From positions 1,172,501 through 1,236,500 of the forward strand of contig NZ_JAUTAR010000001.1 of the NCBI RefSeq assembly GCF_030818695.1: a stretch of 64,000 nucleotides of DNA, given 5' to 3'. Of this stretch, positions 53,892 through 63,084 are shown one piece after another (within the stretch, counting starts at the first letter, position 1; every line of letters starts with the position of its first letter). The position numbers were made by a program, and so were the translations under genes. This stretch comes from Chryseobacterium sp. SORGH_AS_0447. Its GTDB lineage: Bacteria > Bacteroidota > Bacteroidia > Flavobacteriales > Weeksellaceae. Below the pieces are notes generated by a model. The model was not told where the DNA came from, made no database searches, and saw only the letters and a program-made list of their open reading frames with translations.

Positions 53892-56096
53892 ATGAAATCC
53901 AAAACATTTATTCTCTCATGCCTGCTGATGGCTATGCAGGGTTTTGGCCAGCAGAATTATTGGTCCAAAATACAGGACAACAAAGTAAACAGGGAAAACC
54001 TCAGTCCGCGGTGGACCAATCCAACGGCTTTTTCCCTCTATCATCTGGATCTTGAAAAAATTAAAGGAGACCTTAAAAAAGCGCCTCAGCGTTTTTCGGG
54101 TAATGAGAACCTGGTCGTTAAATTTCCGGATGCCGATGGAAATATAAGAGATTACATCGTGCAGGAAGCTTCTGTTATGGAGCCTAAGCTGCAGGCCGAG
54201 TTTCCGGATATGCGTTCCTACACCGGATGGCAGAAAAATCATCCTGAAAATACCATCCGTTTCAGTGTAACGCCTTACACCGGAATCAGCGTGATGTATT
54301 TTGATAATTGGGAAGTAAGTTATCTCGACAGTTACACTAAGGATCTTTCGTCTTTCATTATTTATAAGAGAAAAGATTTACCGAAAAATGACAGGTTGTT
54401 TGAATGCCATGTTGAAAGTGAACTGGATGAGTTGAAAAACAACGGATCTGCAAACAAAGCACCGTTGGTTTCTGACGGACAGTTCAGAACCTACAGATTG
54501 GCTTTGTCGGCTACCGGAGAATATACCACTTTTCATGGAGGGACCGTTTCCCAAGCGATGGCCGCGATGGTAACCACGATGAACAGGGTGAACGGAATTT
54601 ATGAAAAAACCATTTCATCCACCATGGTGATGGTCGCCAACAACAGCCAGCTTATTTATACCAATGCCTCTACCGATCCTTTTTCGAATGGGAATCCCAG
54701 TGCGATGATTAATGAAAACCAAACCAATACGAATAATGTAATCGTATCAGCCAATTACGATATCGGCCATGTTTTCGGGACCAACAGCGGCGGTCTTGCC
54801 GGCTTGGGCGTTGTCTGTGTTGCCAATAACAAAGCAAGAGGGGTTACAGGATCTGGCGCTCCGGTAGGCGATCCGTTTGATATTGATTATGTAGCACACG
54901 AAATAGGGCACCAGTTCGGGGCCAACCATACCTTCCGGGCAGCAACAAGCTCATGTGCAGGAAATTTCAATAACAGTACGGCTTACGAACCTGGAAGCGG
55001 AAGCACCATTATGGCGTATGCAGGAATCTGCGGGTCCAATAATAACGTGCAGAATAACAGTGATGCCTATTTCCATGCCGCCAGTGTGATCGAAATGTAT
55101 AATGTTCTGCAGCGATCCTCCGACTGTTCATCTAAAACTTTGAATAACAACAGCGTTCCTACAGCAGATGCAGGTGCCGATTATGTGATACCGAACGGAA
55201 CGGCTTTTGTGCTGACGGGAACAGGTACTGATCCTAATGGAGATCCACTAACCTATCTGTGGGAACAATATGATAATACCAACAATACCCAACCTCCGGT
55301 ATCCACAGCTACGGTAGGTCCGGTTTACCGTTCGAGAACTCCGCTGAGCTCTCCTTCAAGATATCTTCCGTTGCTGAGCTCTGTAGTCGCCAATAATTTG
55401 GTTCCTAAATGGGAAGTAACGCCAAGTGTTGCCAGAACTCTTAACTTTTCATTGCTCGTGAATGACAATAAAGCCAGCGGAAACCAGGCAGCAAGAGATA
55501 TGATGGTCGTAACGGTAACCGGTGACGGGCCTTTCACCGTGACTTCACAGGGAACAACCGGAACAAATTATACGGGAAACACTAGTATTCCGGTCACTTG
55601 GAATGTAGCAGGAACAAATACAGGATCTATCAATACACAGAATGTGAGCATCATTTTATCGAAAGATGGCGGACTGACTTTCAATACGGTACTGGCGGCC
55701 AGTGTTCCCAACAACGGTTCTGCCAATGTAACGCTTCCTAATGAAAACGTTTCTTCGGCAAGGATCATGGTGAAGGCAGTAGGCAATATTTATTATGCTC
55801 TTAACTCATCTGCTTTTTCCATTACCCAAAATACACTGTCCACTTCGGAAGCTTCGGTAAAAAGTTTTTCAATATACCCGAATCCATCGCATGATGTCGT
55901 TAACATCCTGCTGAAAAATGCTTCACAAAAAGCAGATTACAAATTGTTTGACGCTTCCGGAAGACTGGTAAAAGAGGGAAGCTTCAAAGGTGAAACGAAA
56001 GTAAAGGTAAATGATCTGATCAATGGAAATTACCTGATCACGATTATCCTTGAGAATGGAGAGAAGATTACTGAAAAGCTGATTGTTAAAAAATAA
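53892..56096 (+). CDS. Secreted reprolysin-like metalloprotease with T9SS sorting domain
   Basis: Zinc protease of 734 residues. Signal peptide (about 1-20), pro-region (about 25-190) and a metzincin catalytic domain with the zinc motif HEIGHQFGANH (336-346), followed by a plausible Met-turn at IMAYAGICG. Next come PKD/Ig-like beta repeats (about 415-640, GTGTDPNGDPLTYLWEQYDN). The C-terminal type A T9SS domain (about 655-734) shows FSIYPNPSHDVVNI and KLFDASGRLVKEG, ending KLIVKK. Predicted to be exported across the outer membrane by the type IX system and anchored or released. Confidence 0.94.
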   Translation: MKSKTFILSCLLMAMQGFGQQNYWSKIQDNKVNRENLSPRWTNPTAFSLYHLDLEKIKGDLKKAPQRFSGNENLVVKFPDADGNIRDYIVQEASVMEPKLQAEFPDMRSYTGWQKNHPENTIRFSVTPYTGISVMYFDNWEVSYLDSYTKDLSSFIIYKRKDLPKNDRLFECHVESELDELKNNGSANKAPLVSDGQFRTYRLALSATGEYTTFHGGTVSQAMAAMVTTMNRVNGIYEKTISSTMVMVANNSQLIYTNASTDPFSNGNPSAMINENQTNTNNVIVSANYDIGHVFGTNSGGLAGLGVVCVANNKARGVTGSGAPVGDPFDIDYVAHEIGHQFGANHTFRAATSSCAGNFNNSTAYEPGSGSTIMAYAGICGSNNNVQNNSDAYFHAASVIEMYNVLQRSSDCSSKTLNNNSVPTADAGADYVIPNGTAFVLTGTGTDPNGDPLTYLWEQYDNTNNTQPPVSTATVGPVYRSRTPLSSPSRYLPLLSSVVANNLVPKWEVTPSVARTLNFSLLVNDNKASGNQAARDMMVVTVTGDGPFTVTSQGTTGTNYTGNTSIPVTWNVAGTNTGSINTQNVSIILSKDGGLTFNTVLAASVPNNGSANVTLPNENVSSARIMVKAVGNIYYALNSSAFSITQNTLSTSEASVKSFSIYPNPSHDVVNILLKNASQKADYKLFDASGRLVKEGSFKGETKVKVNDLINGNYLITIILENGEKITEKLIVKK

Positions 56097-56116
56097 GTTT
56101 CAGTACATATAAAATT

Positions 56117-56144
56117 AAAGCAGCCATAATTGGCTGCTTTTTTT
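56117..56144. terminator. Terminator after the metalloprotease
   Basis: Stem AAAGCAGCCA-TAAT-TGGCTGCTTT followed by T run. Lies between convergent genes. Confidence 0.87.
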
Positions 56145-56251
56145 ATCTAAATTTATTAACACTTGATTGTTATCAGTGATTTAAATGTTGAATTTTAAAT
56201 ACAGTTTTCACTTGAAGGAAACAACAATCATGTGATGGCTAAGGGTTATTT

Positions 56252-56282
56252 AAAAGAACTTCTGGCATCCAGCTTCCCTCTT
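56252..56282. repeat. Dispersed intergenic repeat, copy D (short)
   Basis: AAAAGAACTTCTGGCATCCA then GCTTCCCTCTTA, matching the first half of copies A and C. It abuts the stop codon of the MscS-type gene. Confidence 0.5.
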
Positions 56283-57168
56283 ATTTATCGGAATTTCCTG
56301 TAAGACTGCCCGGATCTCCGCCAGTGATGTTGATGCTGGTTGGAGTAACGAGATGAATCCCGTCTTTATCCAGCCGTTGTTTTATCAGCAGGTAAGCTTC
56401 ACTTTTCAGCTGTACCATATTGGCTCCTACCTTCATCCAGAATTTAGCCTGAAGATTGAAAATACCCTGCTTCAGATCGGTGAAGATTACTTCCGCACCA
56501 TCTAACCGGTCTGCATTTTCCAGGCTTTGGATTACCTCCATAATGCCTTGCTGCGCTTTATTAATATCTTCATCTGCCGGAATTTCAAAATTTAAAATAA
56601 TTCTCCGTTGAGGTGAAGCGGTAAAATTGGAAAACGGCGCATTGAAAATAACCTGGTTGGGAATGTAAACCTTTTTGCCGTCATCCGTTATAATTTTCGT
56701 TGTCAGGAAACCGATTTCAGAAACAGTGCCCGAATTGTTTCCGATATTAATGTAATCCCCGATTTTAAATGCTTTATCAATTCCGATCAGCATTCCGGAA
56801 AATATGCTGGATACGAGATCCTTCAGGGCAACCCCGGCAATCACCCCGGCTACTCCCAAACTTCCGATGAACTTCCAAAGGAAACCGCTGAATCCCATAA
56901 TTTCCAGCGCGATAAACGTTCCCATAATCATAATCAGGAACCGGAATACACTGATTGTGGTAACCAGCGAACTTTCTTTTTTGCTTTTAGGGAATAATTT
57001 ATGGAAAAGTTTTACGGCAGCCTTGCTCAGATATTTGCTGGTGATGAGAAATAAAGAAAACACCAGGATGCCGACCACGAGTTTAGGGGTAAGTTCCGCA
57101 AATTTCAAATACCAATTTTCCAAAACCCGGTATACAACGTCAATATATCCAAGAGTGCCTTTCTCCAT
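56281..57168 (-). CDS. MscS-family mechanosensitive channel
   Basis: Small-conductance mechanosensitive channel, 295 residues, opening under membrane tension to release solutes. Three membrane helices: about 28-48, 70-95 and the pore-lining TM3 rich in Gly/Ala (GSLGVAGVIAGVALKDLVSS, about 103-122). The conserved beta domain follows (FKIGDYINIGNNSGTVSEIG and VYIPNQVIFNAPFSNF). The C-terminal alpha/beta cage ends the protein. Divergent from the peroxiredoxin gene. Confidence 0.95.
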   Translation of the reverse strand: MEKGTLGYIDVVYRVLENWYLKFAELTPKLVVGILVFSLFLITSKYLSKAAVKLFHKLFPKSKKESSLVTTISVFRFLIMIMGTFIALEIMGFSGFLWKFIGSLGVAGVIAGVALKDLVSSIFSGMLIGIDKAFKIGDYINIGNNSGTVSEIGFLTTKIITDDGKKVYIPNQVIFNAPFSNFTASPQRRIILNFEIPADEDINKAQQGIMEVIQSLENADRLDGAEVIFTDLKQGIFNLQAKFWMKVGANMVQLKSEAYLLIKQRLDKDGIHLVTPTSINITGGDPGSLTGNSDK

Positions 57169-57213
57169 ACCAAAAAAAATATTTAATTAAAGATACAATT
57201 TTTCAACAAAAAT

Positions 57214-57244
57214 TTTGCCAGTTTCAAAAACTCTACTAAATTTG
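57214..57244 (+). promoter_or_regulatory. Consensus promoter of the peroxiredoxin gene
   Basis: TTTG (57214-57217), exactly 19 nt, then TAAATTTG (57237-57244). A full match to the Bacteroidota consensus, 23 nt before the ATG. Confidence 0.75.
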
Positions 57245-57267
57245 TAGACTAATAAGAACAAAATATT

Positions 57268-57903
57268 ATGTCAATCAAACTAGGAGACACCGCACCCGAT
57301 TTTCAGGCAGAAACTTCTGCAGGAGATCTTAATTTTTACGAATATCTGGGAGATTCCTGGGGGATTTTATTTTCACATCCCGCAGATTACACACCGGTCT
57401 GCACTACAGAGTTGGGTTATACATCAAAGCTGAAGGAAGAATTTGATAAAAGAGGAACGAAGGTGATTGCTTTGAGTGTAGATGGAGTAGAAGACCATCA
57501 GAACTGGATCCGGGATATCAACGAAACACAGGAAACGGAAGTACAGTTTCCGATTATAGCGGATAAGGAGAGAAAGATTTCCGAACTGTATGATTTTATC
57601 CATCCGAATGCTTCTGCAACAGCGACGGTACGCTCTTTACTGATTATCGATCCTGACAAGAAAGTACGATTGATCATTACTTATCCTGCTTCAACAGGAA
57701 GGAATTTTAATGAAATCCTTAGGGTTCTAGATTCTTTGCAGTTGGTTGACTCCCACAAAATTGCTACGCCAGTAAACTGGCAGGATGGAGACGATGTAAT
57801 TGTTCCGCCTTCAGTTTCCACGGAAGATGCCAGAAAAATCTTCCCAAAAGGCGTAACCGAAGTAAAGCCGTATCTGAGATATACGCCTCAACCGAATACA
57901 TGA
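57268..57903 (+). CDS. 1-Cys peroxiredoxin (Prx6 type)
   Basis: Thiol peroxidase of 211 residues removing hydrogen and organic peroxides. Active-site motif HPADYTPVCTTELG with peroxidatic Cys45, the Prx6-type Arg region TVRSLLIIDPDKKVRL, and the long C-terminal arm (TPVNWQDGDDVIVPPSVS) that marks the Prx6 subfamily. No resolving Cys is present. It has a consensus promoter and stands alone. Confidence 0.95.
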   Translation: MSIKLGDTAPDFQAETSAGDLNFYEYLGDSWGILFSHPADYTPVCTTELGYTSKLKEEFDKRGTKVIALSVDGVEDHQNWIRDINETQETEVQFPIIADKERKISELYDFIHPNASATATVRSLLIIDPDKKVRLIITYPASTGRNFNEILRVLDSLQLVDSHKIATPVNWQDGDDVIVPPSVSTEDARKIFPKGVTEVKPYLRYTPQPNT

Positions 57904-57940
57904 TTTATTTGATTTTTTATAGTTTAGTTTTAATTTGTAC

Positions 57941-57977
57941 GAAAATCGTCCCGGAAATTTCTTCCCGGGACGATTTC
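57941..57977. terminator. Bidirectional terminator-like hairpin
   Basis: Stem AAATCGTCCCGG(GAA) / TTCCCGGGACGATTT with one small mismatch, between the convergent peroxiredoxin and beta-barrel genes. The T tail is short. Confidence 0.7.
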
Positions 57978-58016
57978 ATTGTTAAGTATATAGTGAGTGT
58001 GAAGTGATTGCTTCTT

Positions 58017-58607
58017 TTATTTTACATCGTTGATAACGTCTCTTCCTTTTGAAGTAGGAATAAAGATGCTGAAACCAACGTTGAAAGTAATGTTTGAGTT
58101 AAGGCCTTCGCTTCCGAATCCTGCCTGTCCCTGATATTTTACCAATCCTTCAACCCCGATGTTCGGTGTAATGAAGTAAGAATATCCTGGACCAACACCG
58201 AAGTCAAGTCCGCTGGTAGAAATTCCGTTTTCTACAGAAGCTCCTCCAACTCCTAAGTTTCCTTCGAAGAACCAACGTCCGTGGTTCAATAGGTTATCTA
58301 CTCCTTTTTCTCCCGGAGATAAATAATAACGTCCTAAACCTCCTACTGCGTAATCAAATCTTGTAGGGCTTCCGTTTGTTACTTTGCTGAATCCTAGATT
58401 TACATATCCACCGACAGCTACGTTATCTTCAATGAAGTATGCTGCTTTTGGTTGTAATGCGATGTTATAACCGCCTCCTGTATTTAATCCGAAATTACTC
58501 GATAAAATGCTACTTCCTACCATCCAGTTTCCTCTTTGGATCTGTGCATTTGCAGTTGTAGCTAAACCTGCTACTGCTAGTATTCCTGATAAAATTAGCT
58601 TTTTCAT
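58017..58607 (-). CDS. Outer-membrane beta-barrel protein
   Basis: Protein of 196 residues with a signal peptide (MKKLILSGILAVAGLATTANAQ) and an eight-strand porin-like barrel pattern: WMVGSSILSSNFG, YNIALQPKAAYFIEDNVAVG and FGVGPGYSYFITPNIGVEG. Resembles the OmpA-like/outer-membrane beta-barrel domain family. Function unknown. Transcribed alone. Confidence 0.85.
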   Translation of the reverse strand: MKKLILSGILAVAGLATTANAQIQRGNWMVGSSILSSNFGLNTGGGYNIALQPKAAYFIEDNVAVGGYVNLGFSKVTNGSPTRFDYAVGGLGRYYLSPGEKGVDNLLNHGRWFFEGNLGVGGASVENGISTSGLDFGVGPGYSYFITPNIGVEGLVKYQGQAGFGSEGLNSNITFNVGFSIFIPTSKGRDVINDVK

Positions 58608-58747
58608 AATTTATTATTTTAATGTTTAATGCTTATCATTTGTGCTATCAGAAAAACAATAAATGTGCCATACTACTCATTTGTTTATGAATTAAGGCTA
58701 ATTAAAACTAATTTAAACCGCGCTGCTAAAGGGATAGCGCGATATAT

Positions 58748-59263
58748 TTACACCAATAAGAGAATTATGGCGACCACCAATCCGGCAACGGTAAAAATCA
58801 TTCCCCTCTTGAACGCTTTTGTTTTGGGATTAAACATCCAGAAACTGGAGATCACAAAAAAGAATAACGAGATCCCGAAAAAAGTATTTAACGGCGAAAG
58901 CGTTTCTTTAGACTGCGATTTGTGAAGCTTTGTCATTTTATCCAGAACGAACGGCAGCTCTTTTTTAGAATATTTTGCCTGCCCTGTTGCCTGGTCATAT
59001 GTTCCCTGCTTAAATTTCAAGACGGTACCTTCCGTGTTCTGTACTTCCAAGTTTTTGATTTTCAATTCTTTGCCCAGTGCTTTTTCATCCAGGTTTTTTT
59101 CAATCACCTTATCGTATTTCTTTTCCTTTTTCAGAAAATCGGTGTCCCGGTAGACCAGTAGTACGCCGCTTACTGCATATACCGCCATAATTCCGGCAAG
59201 GAAATATCCCAGGTAGCGGTGGGTAACTCTCATGAAACTTCGTGTGCCTTTAATCTTATCCAT
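58748..59263 (-). CDS. PepSY-associated membrane protein
   Basis: Membrane protein of 171 residues. An N-terminal helix (RVTHRYLGYFLAGIMAVYAVSGVLLVYRD, about 12-40) matches the PepSY-associated transmembrane pattern. A periplasmic PepSY-like domain (about 45-120) and two C-terminal helices (about 126-145 and 152-171) follow. Such proteins are often encoded with siderophore receptors and may act in iron release or reduction. It follows the TonB-dependent receptor by 88 nt on the same strand, supporting that role. Confidence 0.88.
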   Translation of the reverse strand: MDKIKGTRSFMRVTHRYLGYFLAGIMAVYAVSGVLLVYRDTDFLKKEKKYDKVIEKNLDEKALGKELKIKNLEVQNTEGTVLKFKQGTYDQATGQAKYSKKELPFVLDKMTKLHKSQSKETLSPLNTFFGISLFFFVISSFWMFNPKTKAFKRGMIFTVAGLVVAIILLLV

Positions 59264-59351
59264 ATCTTATTGTTTGTTTATAAATTTCAAAAGTGGAAAC
59301 TGCAAAAATGCAATTCCCACTTTAATTAAAGAAATTATTCTTCTGTTATTT

Positions 59352-61637
59352 TTACAGCTTATAGGTTAGGGTGAAATAATAATTTCTCGGAGTAATCGGG
59401 TTTACGGAATAATTCTCGTGAACATTGTAGTTAACCACATCGAAAAGATTTCCGACTCTTGCCTGAACAGAAAATTTACTCCACTCATATCCGGCAGAAA
59501 GAGAAACGGTCGTGTAATCTTTTAATTCAAATATTCTGCTAATTCCATTTCTCTGTTGTAAACTGTTTGAACCTGTCTTCGTATCGTTCCAACCCGCTAA
59601 TCTGTTGCCTATATAATAAGCTCCTGCTCCGATTTTTAATCCAGGAATATACTGGGTGAATTTATAAAATATTGAAGCATTAGCTGTAGTAGCCGGTGTT
59701 CTTACAAGTCTTTGATTTTCAACGTATCCAAATACTTCAGGAGTATCAAGATAAACTGAATTATTATAAGAGAATCCTCCAATAATGGATAAGTTATCTG
59801 TTGGGTTTCCTGTGATATCAAGCTCAACCCCGCGACTTCTCATTTTTCCTGCGAAATCTTTTGTAAGGCCTGTTGGATCTATAGGATTACCTTTGTCGTC
59901 CAGCGCATTCTGATAATAATTTCTGTATAGAATCTGATATACTGTAAGGTTTATCGCTAATGCATTATTCCAGATATTCTTTTTAGCACCGATTTCATAC
60001 TGGTCAATGTTAGTTGGAGTTAAAGCTTCTCCATCTCTAAGTTTACCTACATTGGCAACAAAGGAATTGGTATAAGTGGCAAATGCTGAAAAATTATCAT
60101 TCGGCATATACACAAATCCGAATTTTGGAGAAATTGCCTGATCCGATGAAGAAGAATTATTTACCAAGCCTTTACCTGTTGTTGAATTTAGATTAACTAA
60201 ACCATTAGTACTGGTTTTAAATTTCGTATTGATGGTCGGCATATTTTCAATATATGACCACCGTAATCCTGCAATTACTTTAAACTCTTGGGTAAGACTG
60301 ATAAAATCCTGAGCATATACACCAATTCTTCGAGTATTGATTCTGTTTTTTTCAAGTTTTTCGGCATCAGGAATAGCTCCGCTCGCCCAAGATGAAGGGT
60401 CATTAAGATAAAGTATGCCATTACTATTTCCGTTCGTTCCATACAAATAGCTGTTTCCGTAAGGCAGTCTGTTGGTTGGATTATAGAAAGAATAAGAATC
60501 AGCCACACCATAATCTGCATCGGTTCCGAACAGAACTTTATGGTTTATTTTTCCGGTATTGAATTCTCCGTTAAGATTTATTTGAGCCGAAGTGTAATTT
60601 TGTTCATTATAAGTTCTGTTCAAAGGACGTTTCCAGAAAAGCCTGTCTGTAGATTTTTCATATCCCCACTGTACCCTTTCCGAAGAAAAATAATCTTTTG
60701 TATAGTTTTGATAAGAAGCCGTCGCATTCAAGGACCATCTTTCAGTGAACTGATGATTGAAGGTTACATTCGTGGAGGCCTGCTGCACATTCTGGTATTG
60801 CCAGTTTGTTCCGAAGAAGACGTTTCTGGAAACCATGTCGTTCAGTCGGTAACTCTGGTCTTTGTTGGTAATCGAACCGATTCCGAAATCAGGGGTAAAA
60901 TTATTTTTAAGATAGTCCCCTTCAACGATCAACTGTGACCGGTCACTTAAATTAAATAAAAACGAAGGATTAAAATAATATTTCTCAGATTGTACGACGT
61001 CTCTGAAACTTTCTGCATATTCATAAGCTCCGTTTACCCGGAATGCGATGTTTTTGGATAAAGGCCCGTAAAGATCAACCACCGGTTTATAGGAATTCCA
61101 GCTTCCGGCATTCATGCCAACGCTTCCACCGAAATTGAACTTGGGTTTTTTCGTGATCATATTGATGATTCCACCAGCTGCCGTATTTCCGTAAAGCATG
61201 GCATTGGCTCCTTTCAGAACCTCAACTCTTTCCAGTCCGGTCACTTCAGGGAAAACACCGCTGTTGATTCTTGAACCATTCTTGAACATATTATCATTCC
61301 CTAAAATGAAACCGCGTCCGCCGAAACTGTCCTGAGAATTTCCACGGGAAGAAGTTACATAAATACCGTTTACATTCTGAAGAACGTCGCTCAGCTGTTT
61401 GGCCTGTTGCTGTTCGATGATTTCATGCGTTACGATGGCGATCGGCTGAGGGGTTTCCATCACCGTAAGGTTGGATTTGGTAGATAGAGGCCTGGCTTTG
61501 TTCGGGTTTCCTGTCTTGTGAAGATTAACGTCTTCGATCGTTTGGATTCTTACCGTATCTGCTTCGGTATTTTTCATTTGTGCACTTAAGGATAGGGCTG
61601 TGAATAATAATCCTAAAGTTACCAGCTGCTTATTCAT
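59352..61637 (-). CDS. TonB-dependent siderophore receptor
   Basis: Outer-membrane receptor of 761 residues for ferric siderophores. Signal peptide (about 1-20, ending SAQ). The plug has METPQPIAIVTHEIIEQQQAK, SFGGRGFILGNDN and LERVEVLKGANAMLYGNTAAGG. A 22-strand barrel ends in the aromatic YYFTLTYKL. The FhuE/FecA-like plug makes a ferric hydroxamate or catecholate ligand likely, but which one is unknown. It has a consensus promoter and a PepSY gene downstream. I saw no obvious Fur box. Confidence 0.93.
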   Translation of the reverse strand: MNKQLVTLGLLFTALSLSAQMKNTEADTVRIQTIEDVNLHKTGNPNKARPLSTKSNLTVMETPQPIAIVTHEIIEQQQAKQLSDVLQNVNGIYVTSSRGNSQDSFGGRGFILGNDNMFKNGSRINSGVFPEVTGLERVEVLKGANAMLYGNTAAGGIINMITKKPKFNFGGSVGMNAGSWNSYKPVVDLYGPLSKNIAFRVNGAYEYAESFRDVVQSEKYYFNPSFLFNLSDRSQLIVEGDYLKNNFTPDFGIGSITNKDQSYRLNDMVSRNVFFGTNWQYQNVQQASTNVTFNHQFTERWSLNATASYQNYTKDYFSSERVQWGYEKSTDRLFWKRPLNRTYNEQNYTSAQINLNGEFNTGKINHKVLFGTDADYGVADSYSFYNPTNRLPYGNSYLYGTNGNSNGILYLNDPSSWASGAIPDAEKLEKNRINTRRIGVYAQDFISLTQEFKVIAGLRWSYIENMPTINTKFKTSTNGLVNLNSTTGKGLVNNSSSSDQAISPKFGFVYMPNDNFSAFATYTNSFVANVGKLRDGEALTPTNIDQYEIGAKKNIWNNALAINLTVYQILYRNYYQNALDDKGNPIDPTGLTKDFAGKMRSRGVELDITGNPTDNLSIIGGFSYNNSVYLDTPEVFGYVENQRLVRTPATTANASIFYKFTQYIPGLKIGAGAYYIGNRLAGWNDTKTGSNSLQQRNGISRIFELKDYTTVSLSAGYEWSKFSVQARVGNLFDVVNYNVHENYSVNPITPRNYYFTLTYKL

Positions 61638-61674
61638 TTTTAGTTTATTATTTAGAGTGGTTTTAAATAAGGCG

Positions 61675-61705
61675 CAAATGTATTGTTTATTTATATTTAT
61701 TCAAA
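61675..61705 (-). promoter_or_regulatory. Consensus promoter of the siderophore receptor
   Basis: On the minus strand: TTTG (61705-61702), 19 nt, then TACATTTG (61682-61675). A full match to the Bacteroidota consensus, about 38 nt upstream of the ATG. Confidence 0.75.
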
Positions 61706-61790
61706 ATAAAAATAATGATTTTTATCAGCATGTCTTGTAATCTGTTATTGTCTCATTATGAGGTTGATAAGAAATGAAAAATTTTATAAA

Positions 61791-61798
61791 TATATTTG
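61791..61798 (+). promoter_or_regulatory. -7 element for the Gfo/Idh/MocA gene
   Basis: TATATTTG matches TAnnTTTG, 15 nt before the ATG at 61813. It lies downstream of the alternative ATG at 61774, so it argues against that start. Confidence 0.5.
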
Positions 61799-61812
61799 TT
61801 AAAAATAATCAT

Positions 61813-62868
61813 ATGCAATTAGTAAAAGTTGGGCTTTGTGCATTCGGGATGAGCGGAAAAGTTTTTCATGCACCATTCCTTAAAGAACATCCCGGATTTT
61901 TTTTATCATCCATAGTCGAACGGAGTAAGGAAGATTCTAAAGAGAAATATCCTCAGACCACCATTTACCGTTCGGTAGAAGAGATGCTGCAGAATGCGGA
62001 TATTGAATTGGTGGTTGTAAATACTCCCGTACAGACGCATTTCGAATATGTAAAAAAAGCTCTGGAAGCCGGGAAAAATGTAGTGGTAGAAAAACCTTTT
62101 ACCGTAAATGTTGCAGAAGCCGAACAATTGGTGCGGCTGGCCGAAGAAAAAGGGCTTTTCCTGAGCGTGTACCAGAACCGCAGATTCGACCGCGACTACC
62201 TGCAGGTACAGAAAGTTATGAGTGAAGGCAAGCTTGGTGAGATTAAAGAAGCAGAGATCCGTTTCGACAGGTTCCGTACCGATCCGAGTGGGAAAGCACA
62301 TAAAGAAAACCCTGAAGCAACAGGTTCCGGTTCGTTGCACGATCTGGGATCCCATCTGGTAGATCAGGCGGTACAATATTTCGGTTTTCCCGAAAAGCTT
62401 TTTGCCGATGTGTTTTCAATGAAAGGAAAAGCATTCGCCAATGATTATTTTGAAATTATTCTGTTCTATCAAAATGATCTTCGAGTAAGGCTGAAATCTT
62501 CCGTATTTACAAAAGAAGCGCATTATGCGTATGCCATCCATGGTGAAAAAGGAAGCTTCTTACAGGAAAGATCCGACAATCAGGAGAATGAACTGGTGGC
62601 AGGAACCATTCCTGCATACGGTAAAGACTGGACTCAGCCATTGAAACAGGCAGACGGCATCCTGAATTTTTTAAATGACCATAAAGAAACCGAAAGAATC
62701 CTTACTTCCAGTGAACCCGGAAATTACATGAATTACTATCAGCAGATCTATGAATTTATTGTTTTCGGATATGCACTGCCTTCACCGGCCGAAGAAATCA
62801 TCAGAAATATGAAGATCATCGATGCAGCATTGGAAAGCGCCGCAGGTGAACGGGTGGTTTATTTGTAA
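61813..62868 (+). CDS. Gfo/Idh/MocA-family oxidoreductase
   Basis: NAD(P)-dependent sugar or inositol dehydrogenase-like protein, 351 residues from the ATG at 61813. The N-terminal Rossmann domain has VGLCAFGMSGKVFHAPFL, VVVNTPVQTHFEYVKKALEAGKN and VVEKPFTVN, the family's EKP motif. The C-terminal domain includes GSGSLHDLGSHLVDQAVQYFG with the conserved D..H pair. Closest in look to the YdgJ-type oxidoreductases. Substrate unknown. Confidence 0.9.
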   Translation: MQLVKVGLCAFGMSGKVFHAPFLKEHPGFFLSSIVERSKEDSKEKYPQTTIYRSVEEMLQNADIELVVVNTPVQTHFEYVKKALEAGKNVVVEKPFTVNVAEAEQLVRLAEEKGLFLSVYQNRRFDRDYLQVQKVMSEGKLGEIKEAEIRFDRFRTDPSGKAHKENPEATGSGSLHDLGSHLVDQAVQYFGFPEKLFADVFSMKGKAFANDYFEIILFYQNDLRVRLKSSVFTKEAHYAYAIHGEKGSFLQERSDNQENELVAGTIPAYGKDWTQPLKQADGILNFLNDHKETERILTSSEPGNYMNYYQQIYEFIVFGYALPSPAEEIIRNMKIIDAALESAAGERVVYL

Positions 62869-62876
62869 GAGATAGG

Positions 62877-62932
62877 GGTTTGAGAGTGGTAGAGTTTTAG
62901 GGTAATAGGGTTTGAGGGTGATAGAGTTTAGG
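62877..62932 (+). repeat. Degenerate octanucleotide tandem array, left (G-rich)
   Basis: Seven 8-nt units in register: GGTTTGAG, AGTGGTAG, AGTTTTAG, GGTAATAG, GGTTTGAG, GGTGATAG, AGTTTAGG (consensus RGTNNNAG). Opposed to the array at 62987-63082. Confidence 0.65.
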
Positions 62933-62986
62933 GTAAGCGTAAGTGAGCGCTTTTTTTGAATATAAAATTCAAAATAGATATTGTAT

Positions 62987-63082
62987 TCCCAACCTCATTA
63001 CTCTCCAACCCTAAGACACTCCAACTCTCAGACGCTCCAACTCTCTAACTCTCCAACTCTCAGACCATCAAACACTCCAACC
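62987..63082 (-). repeat. Degenerate octanucleotide tandem array, right (C-rich)
   Basis: About twelve 8-nt units in register. The clear ones from 63003 are CTCCAACC, CTAAGACA, CTCCAACT, CTCAGACG, CTCCAACT, CTCTAACT, CTCCAACT, CTCAGACC, ATCAAACA, CTCCAACC. The reverse complement (AGTTGGAG) is related to the left array units, so the two arrays are inverted. The array ends 2 bp before the ABC-F stop codon. Confidence 0.7.
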
Positions 63083-63084
63083 CA

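Noticed and set aside
60275..60520. 81-codon minus-strand frame inside the siderophore receptor gene
   Set aside because: It is a different frame of the same strand within a fully supported receptor gene, with no independent features.
61774..61812. Upstream ATG for the Gfo/Idh/MocA gene
   Set aside because: The TAnnTTTG promoter element at 61791-61798 lies downstream of it, and the Rossmann strand begins right after the Met at 61813.
62877..63082. CRISPR array
   Set aside because: Units are 8 nt, contiguous and degenerate, without spacers or cas genes nearby.
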